Part shown: positions 33,777 through 42,098 of the stretch, in pieces
Numbering within the stretch: the first letter of the stretch is position 1
Layout: every line of letters starts with the position of its first letter
Source of the DNA: Ga0077560 sp046330435
Lineage (GTDB): Bacteria > Actinomycetota > Thermoleophilia > Miltoncostaeales > Miltoncostaeaceae
Direction of reading: 5' to 3'
Length of the DNA stretch: 64,000 nt
Assembly: GCA_046330435.1 (NCBI GenBank)
Contig: JAXLST010000007.1
Coordinates: 186,001-250,000, forward strand
Notes under the pieces: generated by a model
The model's input: only the letters and a program-made list of their open reading frames with translations
What the model was told of the DNA's origin: nothing
Databases searched by the model: none
Position numbers and translations under genes: made by a program

Positions 33777-34654
33777 CGGAACGGCACCTCGCACACGGTG
33801 GCCGGGCCGCCGAGGCCCTCAACCACGACATCCGTACCGGGTGGCACCTCCCGCCGCAGGACGGCCAGGGCGATGTCGCCGAAGCGGGGGCTGGCGACGG
33901 CGGACCCGACCGTGCCCACGACCTTCCCGTCCGAGGACACCTCGGCGCCCTCCGGGATGGGGGCGGCGGCGCGGAGTCCGCGCACCACGCGGTGCACCTG
34001 GCCCCGGTGCTGCGCCCGGGCGACCGTCTCCTGGCCCAGGTAGCAGCCCTTGGAGAAGCTCACCGCGACGGTCTCCAGACCCACCTCCTGCACCAGCGTG
34101 CGGGGGCCGGTGTCGCGCCCGGTCGCGGGGATCCCGCGCTCCACGCGCAGGACCTCGAGCGCCTCGGCCGGCGCCTCGGGGAGGCCCAGCACGTCCAGCG
34201 CCGCCCCGGCGTCGGCCACCACGAGGTCGGTCGTGCCGGGCACCAGCCCCGGCAGCGCGACGGCGTCCTCGGTGCGCAGGTCGCCCGGCACCGTCAGCAG
34301 GTCCGAGGGCTCCGGGCCAAGGAGCTCGAGGTCCTCGGAGAAGTGGTAGCGGGCCAGGGTCTGGGCCAGGACCTCCGCGGCCGCGGGCGTCGCGACCAGC
34401 GTGAACGCGTCCTCGCCGTCGCGGTGCAGCCGCAGGTCGCAGACGATGTGGCCCTTGCTGTCCAGGAGCAGCGTGCGATGGGCGGCGCCGGTGGCGAGCG
34501 CGGCGACGTCGTTGCTGAGCAGCCCCTGCAGGAACCGCGGCGCGTCCGTCCCCTCCACCCACACCAGGCCGCAGGTGCCGCGGACGCCGGCGGGGGCGCC
34601 CGTGCCGGCGAGGGCGTCCACCGCCGCGGCCGGGTCGGCGACGCGGGCGGGCAT
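33773..34654 (-). CDS. ygfZ: YgfZ/GcvT-like folate-binding protein
   Basis: The 293-residue protein has the YgfZ signature FSKGCYLGQETVAR, which separates it from true GcvT aminomethyltransferases, plus an early FLQGLLSNDV motif. YgfZ binds tetrahydrofolate and supports assembly or repair of certain iron-sulfur enzymes. ATG 34654 shares a base with the upstream LON-domain stop. There is no glycine-cleavage gene nearby, although glyA lies 10 kb away. Confidence 0.9.
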   Translation of the reverse strand: MPARVADPAAAVDALAGTGAPAGVRGTCGLVWVEGTDAPRFLQGLLSNDVAALATGAAHRTLLLDSKGHIVCDLRLHRDGEDAFTLVATPAAAEVLAQTLARYHFSEDLELLGPEPSDLLTVPGDLRTEDAVALPGLVPGTTDLVVADAGAALDVLGLPEAPAEALEVLRVERGIPATGRDTGPRTLVQEVGLETVAVSFSKGCYLGQETVARAQHRGQVHRVVRGLRAAAPIPEGAEVSSDGKVVGTVGSAVASPRFGDIALAVLRREVPPGTDVVVEGLGGPATVCEVPFR

Positions 34655-35271
34655 CAGTGGCTCACCTTGCCGTTGGTCTTCGCCCGCTGCTCGGCGACGT
34701 CCGCGCGGTCCTCGGCCTGCAGGGCCAGCTGCATGGCGCGGATCACCCGGAGCATCCGCGCGTTCTCGTCGCGGCTCTCCAGCAGCAGCTGCTTGATCGG
34801 CGCGGCGATCTCGACGGCGCCGGCCACCGCGTAGGACAGCGGGACCCCGTCGTCCGGGGTGATGGTCCGCGTCTCGCCCGTCACGCGCTTGGAGAGCTCG
34901 GTGTAGAGGGTGCGGACCTCCTCGGCCAGGTTCACGTCCACCGGCCCGGGCTCGTCGGCGAGCGTCTCGCACAGCGCCGAGAAGTACAGGCTGCCCTCGG
35001 TCTCCTCGACGATGCGCACGGCCTCCACGCCGCGCACGATCACGCTCAGGCGGCCGTCCTCCATCCGCTGCAGGAGCTCCTCGAAGCGGGCCGCGCAGCC
35101 GATCTCCGCGGCCACGCCCTCCTCGGCGCGCACGAGCACGAACGGCCGGTCCTCCAGCACGCAGTCGGCGTACAGCTGCCGGTACCGCGGCTCGAAGATG
35201 TGCAGCGGGATCCGCTCGCCGGGAACCAGCACCAGGTCGAGCGGGAACAGGCCGAGGTCACGCGTCTCCAC
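34654..35271 (-). CDS. LON substrate-binding-domain protein
   Basis: The 205-residue protein is a stand-alone LON N-terminal domain: LGLFPLDLVLVPGERIPLHI at the very start, then FEPRYRQLYADC. It lacks the ATPase and protease domains of Lon. Such proteins are common in actinobacteria but of unknown function. GTG 35271 is head-to-head with hisC, 55 bp away. Confidence 0.9.
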   Translation of the reverse strand: METRDLGLFPLDLVLVPGERIPLHIFEPRYRQLYADCVLEDRPFVLVRAEEGVAAEIGCAARFEELLQRMEDGRLSVIVRGVEAVRIVEETEGSLYFSALCETLADEPGPVDVNLAEEVRTLYTELSKRVTGETRTITPDDGVPLSYAVAGAVEIAAPIKQLLLESRDENARMLRVIRAMQLALQAEDRADVAEQRAKTNGKVSH

Positions 35272-35312
35272 TCGGGCGAGTGTAGCCCGGAGCCGGGTCC
35301 CGGCGCCGCTGG

Positions 35313-35318
35313 TACGAT
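35313..35318 (+). promoter_or_regulatory. -10 element TACGAT, probably giving a leaderless hisC transcript
   Basis: TACGAT ends 8 bp before the hisC GTG at 35327, so transcription would start at or next to the start codon and the mRNA would lack a ribosome-binding site. The same hexamer precedes the L,D-transpeptidase gene. Confidence 0.45.
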
Positions 35319-35326
35319 CGCCCGCC

Positions 35327-36454
35327 GTGGAACCCACCCCGCTGCAGCAGCTCGCCCGCACCGCGCTCGCCGGGGTCGCCCCGTACGAGCCGGGCCGTCC
35401 CGTGGAGGACGTCCAGCGCGAGCTGGGCCTCGAGCGGGTCATCAAGCTCGCCTCCAACGAGGGGCCGCATCCGCCGTTCCCCGCCGCCGTCGAGGCCATC
35501 CGGGAGGCGGCCGCCCTGCAGCGCGTCTACCCGGATCCCGGGTGCTGGGCGCTGCGCGACGCGCTGTCGGCGCGCCTGGGCGTGCCGGCCGAGGCGATCA
35601 TGCCGGGCAACGGCGTGGACAGCATCATCAAGCTCCTGTGCCTCGCGCTGCTGGAGCCGGGCGACGAGCTCGCGATGGCGTGGCCGTCGTTCATCTCCTG
35701 GCGCCAGGGCACCGGCGTCATGGGCGCGACGCTCCGCACCGCGGCCCTCGGCCCGGACGGCGCGTACGACCTGGACGCCCTGCTGGAGCAGATCACCCCG
35801 CGCACCAAGATCGCGGTCGTGGTGAGCCCCAACAACCCGACGGGCGGGGCCGTGGCCGCCGACGCCCTGGAGCGGTTCCTGGACGCCCTGCCCGGGCACG
35901 TGCTCCCCGTGGTCGACGAGGCGTACTTCGAATACCTGCCGGCCGGCTCCCACGATGCGGTCGCGCTGGTGCGCGCCGGTCGCCGCCTCGCGGTCACCCG
36001 GACCTTCTCGAAGGCCTACGGGCTGGCGGGCCTGCGCGTGGGGTACATGGTCGCCCCGCCGGAGCTGCTCAAGCTGCTGGGCGCCGTGCGGAACGCCTTC
36101 GACGTGAACCAGCTGGCCCAGGTGGCGGCCACCGCGAGCCTCTCCCAGGCCGACGAGATCCTCCCGGGCCGCATGGCGGAGATCACCGCCGAGCGGGGCA
36201 TGGTGGCCTCCGGGCTGCGGGCGCTGGGTCTCGAGCCCATGCCCTCCTCGGCGAACTTCCTGCTGGTGCCCGTGGGCTCGCCGGAGCGTGCGAACGCGCT
36301 CAACCAGGCGCTGCTGCACCGGGGCATCATCGTGCGCCCGGCCGGGCCCTTCGGGGCGCCCGACGCGCTGCGCATCACCATCGGGCACGCCCACGAGAAC
36401 GCGGAGATGCTCGTCGCGCTCGCGGCGTCGCTGGGCGAGGTGGGGGCCCCGTGA
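35327..36454 (+). CDS. hisC: Histidinol-phosphate aminotransferase
   Basis: The 375-residue PLP enzyme has LASNEGPHPP near the start, PNNPTGG, VDEAYFEY and the PLP-lysine motif TFSKAYGLAGLRVGY (Lys229). It transfers an amino group to imidazole-acetol phosphate in histidine synthesis; close relatives act on aromatic amino acids or prephenate, and the isolated position (no other his gene nearby) leaves that open. GTG 35327 follows a TACGAT -10 so closely that the mRNA may be leaderless. Confidence 0.85.
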   Translation: MEPTPLQQLARTALAGVAPYEPGRPVEDVQRELGLERVIKLASNEGPHPPFPAAVEAIREAAALQRVYPDPGCWALRDALSARLGVPAEAIMPGNGVDSIIKLLCLALLEPGDELAMAWPSFISWRQGTGVMGATLRTAALGPDGAYDLDALLEQITPRTKIAVVVSPNNPTGGAVAADALERFLDALPGHVLPVVDEAYFEYLPAGSHDAVALVRAGRRLAVTRTFSKAYGLAGLRVGYMVAPPELLKLLGAVRNAFDVNQLAQVAATASLSQADEILPGRMAEITAERGMVASGLRALGLEPMPSSANFLLVPVGSPERANALNQALLHRGIIVRPAGPFGAPDALRITIGHAHENAEMLVALAASLGEVGAP

Positions 36455-36455
36455 G

Positions 36456-37262
36456 GTGAGGTACGGCCTGTTCCTGCCGCCCTTCGGTGGGCTCGCCGAG
36501 CCGTCCGCCCTGGTGGCGGTGGCGGGCGCCGCCGAGCGGGCCGGCTGGGACGGGGTGTTCCTGTGGGACCACGTGATGTACCGGCCCCCGGCGGACGAGG
36601 TGGCCGACCCGTGGATCGCCCTCGCCGCCATCGCGGCGGCCACCGGGCGGATCCGGATCGGGGCGATGGTGACCCCGCTGGCCCGCCGCCGGCCGCAGAT
36701 CGTGGCCCGGCAGGCGGTCACGCTCGACCGGCTCAGCGGCGGGCGCCTCGTGCTGGGCGCGGGACTGGGCCTGGACACCAGCGGCCGGGAGCTGTCGGCC
36801 TTCGGCGAGGAGCTGGACGACCGGCGCCGGGCCGCGATGCTCGACGAGGCGCTGGAGCTGGTCACCGCGCTGTGCTCCGGCGAGCGGGTCATGCACCGCG
36901 GGGCGCACTACACGGCCGACGACGTGCGGTTCCTCCCGGCCGCGCTGCAGTCCCCGCGGATCCCGGTGTGGATCGCCGGCCGGTACCCCAACCGGCCGCC
37001 CATGCGCCGCGCCGCCCGCTGGGACGGCATGTTCGTCATCGACATGGACGAGCCCGCGCAGATGGCGGACCTCGCCGCGCGCATCGCCGGGCTGCGCGGC
37101 GGCACCGGGGGCTTCGACCTGGTGGTCGCCCGACCGCCCGCGGAGGACCCGGCGCCGTGGGCCGCCGCCGGTGCGACCTGGTGGCTCACCGAGATCGACC
37201 AGTTCACCGTCACCGCCGACGCCGCCATGGCCCTCGCGGAGGCGGGGCCGCCCCGCGGATGA
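36456..37262 (+). CDS. LLM-class flavin/F420-dependent oxidoreductase
   Basis: The 268-residue protein has the luciferase-like monooxygenase fold: RYGLFLPPFGGLAEP start, FLWDHV, GAMVTPLARRRP and GRLVLGAGLG. These proteins use F420 or FMN to oxidise or reduce small organic substrates; the substrate is not evident. Its GTG begins one base after the hisC stop and its stop overlaps the next gene, so it lies in a hisC-LLM-ilvA operon. Confidence 0.87.
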   Translation: MRYGLFLPPFGGLAEPSALVAVAGAAERAGWDGVFLWDHVMYRPPADEVADPWIALAAIAAATGRIRIGAMVTPLARRRPQIVARQAVTLDRLSGGRLVLGAGLGLDTSGRELSAFGEELDDRRRAAMLDEALELVTALCSGERVMHRGAHYTADDVRFLPAALQSPRIPVWIAGRYPNRPPMRRAARWDGMFVIDMDEPAQMADLAARIAGLRGGTGGFDLVVARPPAEDPAPWAAAGATWWLTEIDQFTVTADAAMALAEAGPPRG

Positions 37263-38473
37263 GCATCACGATCGGCGACATCCGCGAGGCGGAGGAGCGG
37301 ATCCGCGGGGAGGTCGTGGAGACCCCCTGCCTGGTGTCCCGCACGCTGTCGGAGATGGCCGGCTGCACGGTGGTGCTGAAGTTCGAGAACCTGCAGTTCA
37401 CCGCGTCGTTCAAGGAGCGCGGGGCGCTCAACCGCATGAGCCGGCTCACCCCGGCCGAGCGCGCCGCGGGCGTGCTGGCCATCTCCGCCGGCAACCACGC
37501 CCAGGCCGTGGCGTACCACGCGCAGCGCATGGGGGTGCCCGCCACCATCGTGATGCCGCGGTTCGCCTCGGGCGTGAAGGTGGAGAACACCCGCCGCTTC
37601 GGGGCGGAGGTGGTGCTGGAGGGCGACACCTTCGAGGACGCCCGGAACGTCGGCATGCGCCTGCTCACCGAGCGCGGGCTCACCCTCGTGCACCCCTACG
37701 ACGACCCGGCGATCGCCGCGGGCCAGGGCACCGTCGCGCTGGAGATGCTCGCCCAGCAGCCGTCGCTGGACACCCTGGTGGTGCCCGTGGGCGGCGGCGG
37801 CCTCATCGCCGGCATGGCGGTCGCCGCCCGGGCGGTGCGCCCCGGGATCCGCATCGTCGGCGTGCAGACCGAGCGGTTCCCGGCGGCCTGGAACGCCGTC
37901 CACGACGGCCACCGCGAGGCCGGCACCGTCACCATGGCGGACGGCATCGCGATCGGCATGCCCGGCGCCGAGAACGTCGCGCTCATCCGCGACCTCGTCG
38001 ACGACGTCCTGCTGGTGGACGAGGGCGACATCGAGCAGGCCGTCCTCACCCTCCTGGAGATCGAGAAGTCCGTCGTGGAGGGCGCCGGCGCCGTCGGCCT
38101 CGCCGCCGTGCTGCGGCACCGCGACGCCTTCGCGGGCCGCACCGCCGGGCTGGTGCTCAGCGGCGGCAACATCGAGCCGCTGGTGCTCGCGGAGATCATC
38201 GAGCGCGGGATGGTGCGCTCCGGGCGCCTCACCCGCCTGCTGGTGTCGGTGCGCGACGTCCCCGGGCGGCTGGCGGGGGTCGCCGAGCTGCTCGGGCGGA
38301 TGGGCGCCAACATCGACGAGGTCCACCACCAGCGTGCGTTCAGCGACCTCTCGCTGGAGCGCGTGCAGATCGAGATCGTGGTGCAGACCCGCGGCCCCGA
38401 GCACATCGAGCGGATCCTCGACGCGCTCAGGGCGGAGGGGTACGACGCCGAGCGGGTCGCCGCCCGGCGCTAG
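37259..38473 (+). CDS. ilvA: Threonine ammonia-lyase (dehydratase) with ACT domain
   Basis: The 404-residue protein is a fold-type II PLP enzyme: Lys52 in TASFKERGA, SAGNHAQAVAYHA, and the glycine loop PVGGGGLIAG. Residues about 330-404 form an ACT domain (VRDVPGRLAGVAELLGRMG) of the type found in catabolic or biosynthetic threonine dehydratases. It converts threonine to 2-oxobutanoate for isoleucine synthesis or degradation. Its stop shares CTAG with the convergent YCII gene's stop. Confidence 0.92.
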   Translation: MSITIGDIREAEERIRGEVVETPCLVSRTLSEMAGCTVVLKFENLQFTASFKERGALNRMSRLTPAERAAGVLAISAGNHAQAVAYHAQRMGVPATIVMPRFASGVKVENTRRFGAEVVLEGDTFEDARNVGMRLLTERGLTLVHPYDDPAIAAGQGTVALEMLAQQPSLDTLVVPVGGGGLIAGMAVAARAVRPGIRIVGVQTERFPAAWNAVHDGHREAGTVTMADGIAIGMPGAENVALIRDLVDDVLLVDEGDIEQAVLTLLEIEKSVVEGAGAVGLAAVLRHRDAFAGRTAGLVLSGGNIEPLVLAEIIERGMVRSGRLTRLLVSVRDVPGRLAGVAELLGRMGANIDEVHHQRAFSDLSLERVQIEIVVQTRGPEHIERILDALRAEGYDAERVAARR

Positions 38474-38760
38474 AGCTCCAGCAGCTTCTCCAGGCCCTCG
38501 GCGGTCCGCACGGGCGCGTACTCGCGGATGTCGTACTCGGCGCACCCGGATGTGACGAACGGGTCGCGGGCGATGATGTCGCGCAGCTCGTCGGCGGTCG
38601 TGTTGGTGGCGATGATGAGGCCGCCGATGAGCGGCACCTCGCGGGCGGTGGCGACGAAGCGCCCCGCGGCGGTCTGCTCGCCGATCCAGGCCTTGTGGGC
38701 CTCGAGGTTCTTGTCGACCTCCTCGGCGGGCTTCGTGTAGCGGGCGAGCAGCAGGAACAT
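38470..38760 (-). CDS. YCII-domain protein
   Basis: The 96-residue protein is a YciI-like domain: MFLLLARYTKPAEEVDKNLE, then GGLIIATNTTADELRDIIAR and DPFV. YciI proteins are small ferredoxin-fold enzymes or binding proteins of mostly unknown reaction. A strong AGGAGG precedes the ATG. The stop overlaps the ilvA stop by 4 bp on the opposite strand. Confidence 0.88.
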   Translation of the reverse strand: MFLLLARYTKPAEEVDKNLEAHKAWIGEQTAAGRFVATAREVPLIGGLIIATNTTADELRDIIARDPFVTSGCAEYDIREYAPVRTAEGLEKLLEL

Positions 38761-38801
38761 GGGTCGGTCCTCCTGAGGGGTGGCGGACGACCAACGTACT
38801 G

Positions 38802-38815
38802 CAAAACCCGTTTTG
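38802..38815. promoter_or_regulatory. Operator-like inverted repeat upstream of the YCII gene
   Basis: CAAAAC and GTTTTG flank CC, an AT-rich inverted repeat that stands out in a GC-rich context, 42 bp upstream of the YCII start on the reverse strand and only 5 bp after the stop of the SRPBCC gene. It could be an operator or a weak terminator. Confidence 0.35.
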
Positions 38816-38819
38816 GATG

Positions 38820-39407
38820 TCAGGCATCTGCGGCCCGCCCCGCCTCCGCGCGGCGCCGGATCCCCCTCAGCATCGCCAGTTCCATCACCGCGTGCGGCAC
38901 CTCGAACAGCAGGTACGCGAGGCCCAGCGGGGACCGCGGCACCCGGTTGCGCATGAGCACCCGGCACCGGTCCCCGCCGTCGGGGACCACGGCGAGGGTC
39001 CCCCAGTGCTCCACCGCGATCGCCTCGCCCGGCTCGAACCGCCGCACCGCGAGCGCCCGTCGCGGGTGGATGGGCAGCGGCTCCCCGACGTCCCGGTGCT
39101 GCCACTCGGGGTGGATGCGGTCGGTGTCGGGCATGCGGCAGCCCACCAGGTTCTCCAGGCGCCGGAGGCTGTAGAAACCGGCCCGGTCCTGCCCGATCTG
39201 GGCGAGCCACGGCCACACCTCCGCGGCGGGCGCGCCGACGGCGACGGCCCGGGTGGCCCGCGCCAGCGGGCGCGGCACGAGCTCGTCGCCGGGCAGCGGA
39301 CGCGCCCGGTCCGCAGCGGAGGCGCCGCGGTTCCGGACCAGCAGGACCGCCAGCACGTGGCCGGCGGCCGCCGCCGCGACGGCGATGCCCGCGGCGCGGC
39401 GGCTCAC
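38820..39407 (-). CDS. SRPBCC-family protein with N-terminal membrane anchor
   Basis: The 195-residue protein has a hydrophobic N-terminal segment (AAGIAVAAAAAGHVLAVLLV) and then an SRPBCC/polyketide-cyclase-like ligand fold (VAVGAPAAEVWPWLAQIGQD, ending FEVPHAVMELAMLRGI). Substrate unknown. GTG 39407 overlaps the pepA stop, so it is the second gene of a pepA operon. Confidence 0.75.
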   Translation of the reverse strand: MSRRAAGIAVAAAAAGHVLAVLLVRNRGASAADRARPLPGDELVPRPLARATRAVAVGAPAAEVWPWLAQIGQDRAGFYSLRRLENLVGCRMPDTDRIHPEWQHRDVGEPLPIHPRRALAVRRFEPGEAIAVEHWGTLAVVPDGGDRCRVLMRNRVPRSPLGLAYLLFEVPHAVMELAMLRGIRRRAEAGRAADA

Positions 39408-40870
39408 CGGGCGGCCAGCGCCTCCGCGGCGTTGAGCATGAGCCCCACGCCGAAGCCGGTCCCGGCGCCGCCGATCATCCCCGTGCCCGCGATGTCGACG
39501 TGGCACCACGGCCGGCCGTCGGTGAACTCCCGCAGGAACTGGGCGGCGTACACGGCGCCCGCCTGGCGCTTGTTGGCCGAGTTGGAGAGGTCCGCGACCT
39601 TGCTGCTGATGAGGCCCGCGTACCCCTCGTGCAGCGGCATGGGCCAGCACAGGTCCCCGGCGGCCTCGCCCGCCGCCCGCACCGCCTCGGTCCACTCCGC
39701 GTCGCTGCCGAACAGGCCCGCGTACACCTCGCCGAGGGCGACCACGATGGCGCCGGTGAGGGTCGCGAAGTCCACGAGCCGCGTGGCCTTCGCCTTCGAG
39801 GTCGCGTAGCAGAGGGCGTCGGCGAGGATGAGCCGGCCCTCGGCGTCGGTGTTGATGACCTCGATGGTCTTCCCGTTCATCGCCGTGACCACGTCGCCCG
39901 GCTTGGTGGCGGTGCCGCTCGGCATGTTCTCGGTGGCCGGCACCACGCCCACCACCTCGACCCCCACGCCCTGCTGGGCGATCAGGCCCATGGCCTCCAC
40001 CACGGCCGCCCCGCCGGACATGTCGAGCTTCATCTCCTCCATGCCCTGCGACGGCTTGATGGAGATGCCGCCGGTGTCGAACGTGACGGCCTTCCCGACC
40101 AGGCCGAGCACCTCGCCCGACGCACCGCGGCGCGTCTTGGGCGGGGTCCAGCGCAGCACGATCATCCGGGGCGGCTCCGCCGAGCCCTTCGCGACGCCCA
40201 GCAGGGCCCCGGCCTTGAGCCGCGTGAGCTCCCGCGGCCCCAGGATCTGGGCGGTGAGCCCCGGGATGCCGGCCGCGATCGCCTCCGCCCGCTCCGCCAG
40301 GGCGGTGGGGGTCATGTCGTTGCTCGGCGTGTCGGCCAGGACGCGGGCGGCGCTGACGGCGGTGGCGGTGTTCGCCGCACGCTTGACCTGCGCCGCCGAG
40401 GCGCCGCCGCCCAGCACCTGAAGTGCGCGCACGGGGGGCCGCTTGCCGGCGTCGCCGGTGCGGTAGCGGGTGAAGCGGTAGGCGCCGGCCTCCACGCCCA
40501 CGATCGCGGCCGCCACGCGGTCGCCGTCGGCGTCGCCCGGGGCGAGCGCCACCGTCTGGGCCCTCAGCTCGCGGGCGCGATTGCCGGCGGCGCGGCCCGC
40601 CGCGCGCCAGCGGTCGACGCCGCCGTCGCCGACGCCCACCACCGCCACGCGGGGCGCGGCCATCCGGCCGCCGGTGTGGAGGACGGTGAGGGACCCGGCC
40701 TCCCCGGTGATCTCCCCGTCGGCCCGCGACGCCGTGACGAGGCCGTCCAGGGCGTCGTCCGCCGCGGCGGCGGGGCCCTCCAGGGGACCGTCCCCGGACG
40801 CGACGAACACGACGACCAGATCGGCCTTCGCGCCGCGCAGCTCGCCGGCCTTCTTGAGGGTGGTCTGCAT
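39404..40870 (-). CDS. pepA: Leucyl aminopeptidase (M17)
   Basis: The 488-residue protein has an N-terminal macro-like domain and the M17 catalytic domain with VGKAVTFDTGGISIKP and the NTDAEGRLILADAL signature carrying two-metal ligands. It removes N-terminal residues from peptides in the cytoplasm, typically as a hexamer. ATG 40870 is divergent from the enoyl-CoA hydratase gene. Length is typical. Confidence 0.95.
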   Translation of the reverse strand: MQTTLKKAGELRGAKADLVVVFVASGDGPLEGPAAAADDALDGLVTASRADGEITGEAGSLTVLHTGGRMAAPRVAVVGVGDGGVDRWRAAGRAAGNRARELRAQTVALAPGDADGDRVAAAIVGVEAGAYRFTRYRTGDAGKRPPVRALQVLGGGASAAQVKRAANTATAVSAARVLADTPSNDMTPTALAERAEAIAAGIPGLTAQILGPRELTRLKAGALLGVAKGSAEPPRMIVLRWTPPKTRRGASGEVLGLVGKAVTFDTGGISIKPSQGMEEMKLDMSGGAAVVEAMGLIAQQGVGVEVVGVVPATENMPSGTATKPGDVVTAMNGKTIEVINTDAEGRLILADALCYATSKAKATRLVDFATLTGAIVVALGEVYAGLFGSDAEWTEAVRAAGEAAGDLCWPMPLHEGYAGLISSKVADLSNSANKRQAGAVYAAQFLREFTDGRPWCHVDIAGTGMIGGAGTGFGVGLMLNAAEALAAR

Positions 40871-40919
40871 CGCGATCCGCTCCGTTCCCCGAACCCACGG
40901 CCGTTTCCCGGCCCCGCCG

Positions 40920-40925
40920 TATACT
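40920..40925 (+). promoter_or_regulatory. -10 element TATACT upstream of the enoyl-CoA hydratase gene
   Basis: TATACT, 35 bp before the ATG at 40960, is a near-consensus -10 in the divergent gap with pepA. ACGGAGA at 40949-40955 is the ribosome-binding site. No clear -35 hexamer is seen. Confidence 0.5.
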
Positions 40926-40959
40926 GACGCGCCCGTCCCTGGCCCGCACGGAGAACCCC

Positions 40960-41733
40960 ATGCCCGTCGAACTGGAGCGCCGCGGCCCGGTCGCCGTCGC
41001 CACGCTCAACCGGCCCGATGTGCTCAACGCGCTCTCGCTGGAGATGCTCGACGAGCTCGACGCGTTGCTGGACACGATCGAGCGCGACCCGACGCTGCGG
41101 GTCGTCGTGATCACGGGGGCGGGGGAGAAGGCGTTCAGCGCCGGGGCCGACATCCGCCACATGCGCGAGGCGAGCGCCCTGGAGGCCCGGGCCTACGCCC
41201 AGCGGGGGCACCAGACCACCGCCCGCATCGAGTCGTTCCCCAAGCCGGTCATCGCCGCGGTGAACGGCTACGCCCTGGGGGGCGGCTGCGAGCTGGCGCT
41301 GGCGTGCGACATCCGCCTGGCCAGCGAGTCGGCCCGGTTCGGCCTGCCCGAGGTGAACCTGGGGATCCTGCCCGGGTGGGGCGGCACCCAGCGCCTGGCG
41401 CGCACCACCTCCTCGGGCTTCGCCAAGGAGCTCATCTTCACCGGCCGCATGTGCCCCGCCGACGAGGCCCTGCGCCACGGGCTGGTGAACCACGTGCACG
41501 AGCACTCGGCCCTGCTTGACGCGGCCGTCACCATGGGTGAGGAGATCGCGGCGAAGCCCGCCTGGTCGATCTCCACGGCCAAGGAGGTCGTGAACCTCGC
41601 GCTCGACGGTGACCTGCGCGGGCACCTGGCGCGGGAGCTGGACGCCTTCGCCCTGGCCTTCACCACCGAGGACCAGCGCGAGGGGATGGCCGCCTTCTTC
41701 GAGAAGCGGCCGCCGAAGTTCGCGGGGCACTGA
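40960..41733 (+). CDS. Enoyl-CoA hydratase/isomerase family protein
   Basis: The 257-residue crotonase-fold protein shows the oxyanion-hole stretch GAGEKAFSAGADIRHM and NGYALGGGCELALACD, with the catalytic Glu region LPEVNLGILPGWGGTQR. It probably hydrates enoyl-CoA in fatty-acid or amino-acid breakdown. No other beta-oxidation gene is adjacent, so the exact substrate is open. Confidence 0.9.
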   Translation: MPVELERRGPVAVATLNRPDVLNALSLEMLDELDALLDTIERDPTLRVVVITGAGEKAFSAGADIRHMREASALEARAYAQRGHQTTARIESFPKPVIAAVNGYALGGGCELALACDIRLASESARFGLPEVNLGILPGWGGTQRLARTTSSGFAKELIFTGRMCPADEALRHGLVNHVHEHSALLDAAVTMGEEIAAKPAWSISTAKEVVNLALDGDLRGHLARELDAFALAFTTEDQREGMAAFFEKRPPKFAGH

Positions 41734-41836
41734 TGCCCGCCCGGCGGGCCCCCGGCAGGGGTTGCACCGCTGCGCTACAGTTCATCCGAGCCGGGCACCT
41801 GCCCGGCTGTCGCACGCTTGAGGAGGGCAATCACCC

Positions 41837-42046
41837 ATGAAGACCGATCTTCATCCCGAGTACGTCGCGTCGAAGGTCGTCTGCTCGTGCGGCAACGTCT
41901 TCGAGACCCGCTCGGTGAAGCCCGAGATCAAGGTCGAGATCTGCAACATGTGCCACCCCTTCTACACCGGCAAGCAGAAGCTGGTGGACACCGGCGGCCG
42001 CGTCGAGCGGTTCCAGCGCAAGCTGGCGCGCCGTCAGAAGGCGTAG
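41837..42046 (+). CDS. rpmE: Ribosomal protein bL31
   Basis: The 69-residue protein begins MKTDLHPEYV and has the zinc-binding type of L31 with four cysteines (CSC near residue 16 and CNMC near 37) and the HPFYTGKQK motif. It sits on the 50S subunit near the central bridge. TACAGT at 41776-41781 is a possible -10, with GAGGAG before the ATG. rpmE-prfA order is common in bacteria. Confidence 0.97.
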   Translation: MKTDLHPEYVASKVVCSCGNVFETRSVKPEIKVEICNMCHPFYTGKQKLVDTGGRVERFQRKLARRQKA

Positions 42047-42098
42047 CTGACCCCGGGCACCGCGGCTCCGGCCGCGGCACCGCACGGGCGGTGGTGAC

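Noticed and set aside
36288..36455. Upstream in-frame extension of the LLM oxidoreductase into hisC
   Set aside because: The extension is Arg-rich shadow sequence of hisC; the family N-terminus RYGLFLPPF starts right after GTG 36456.
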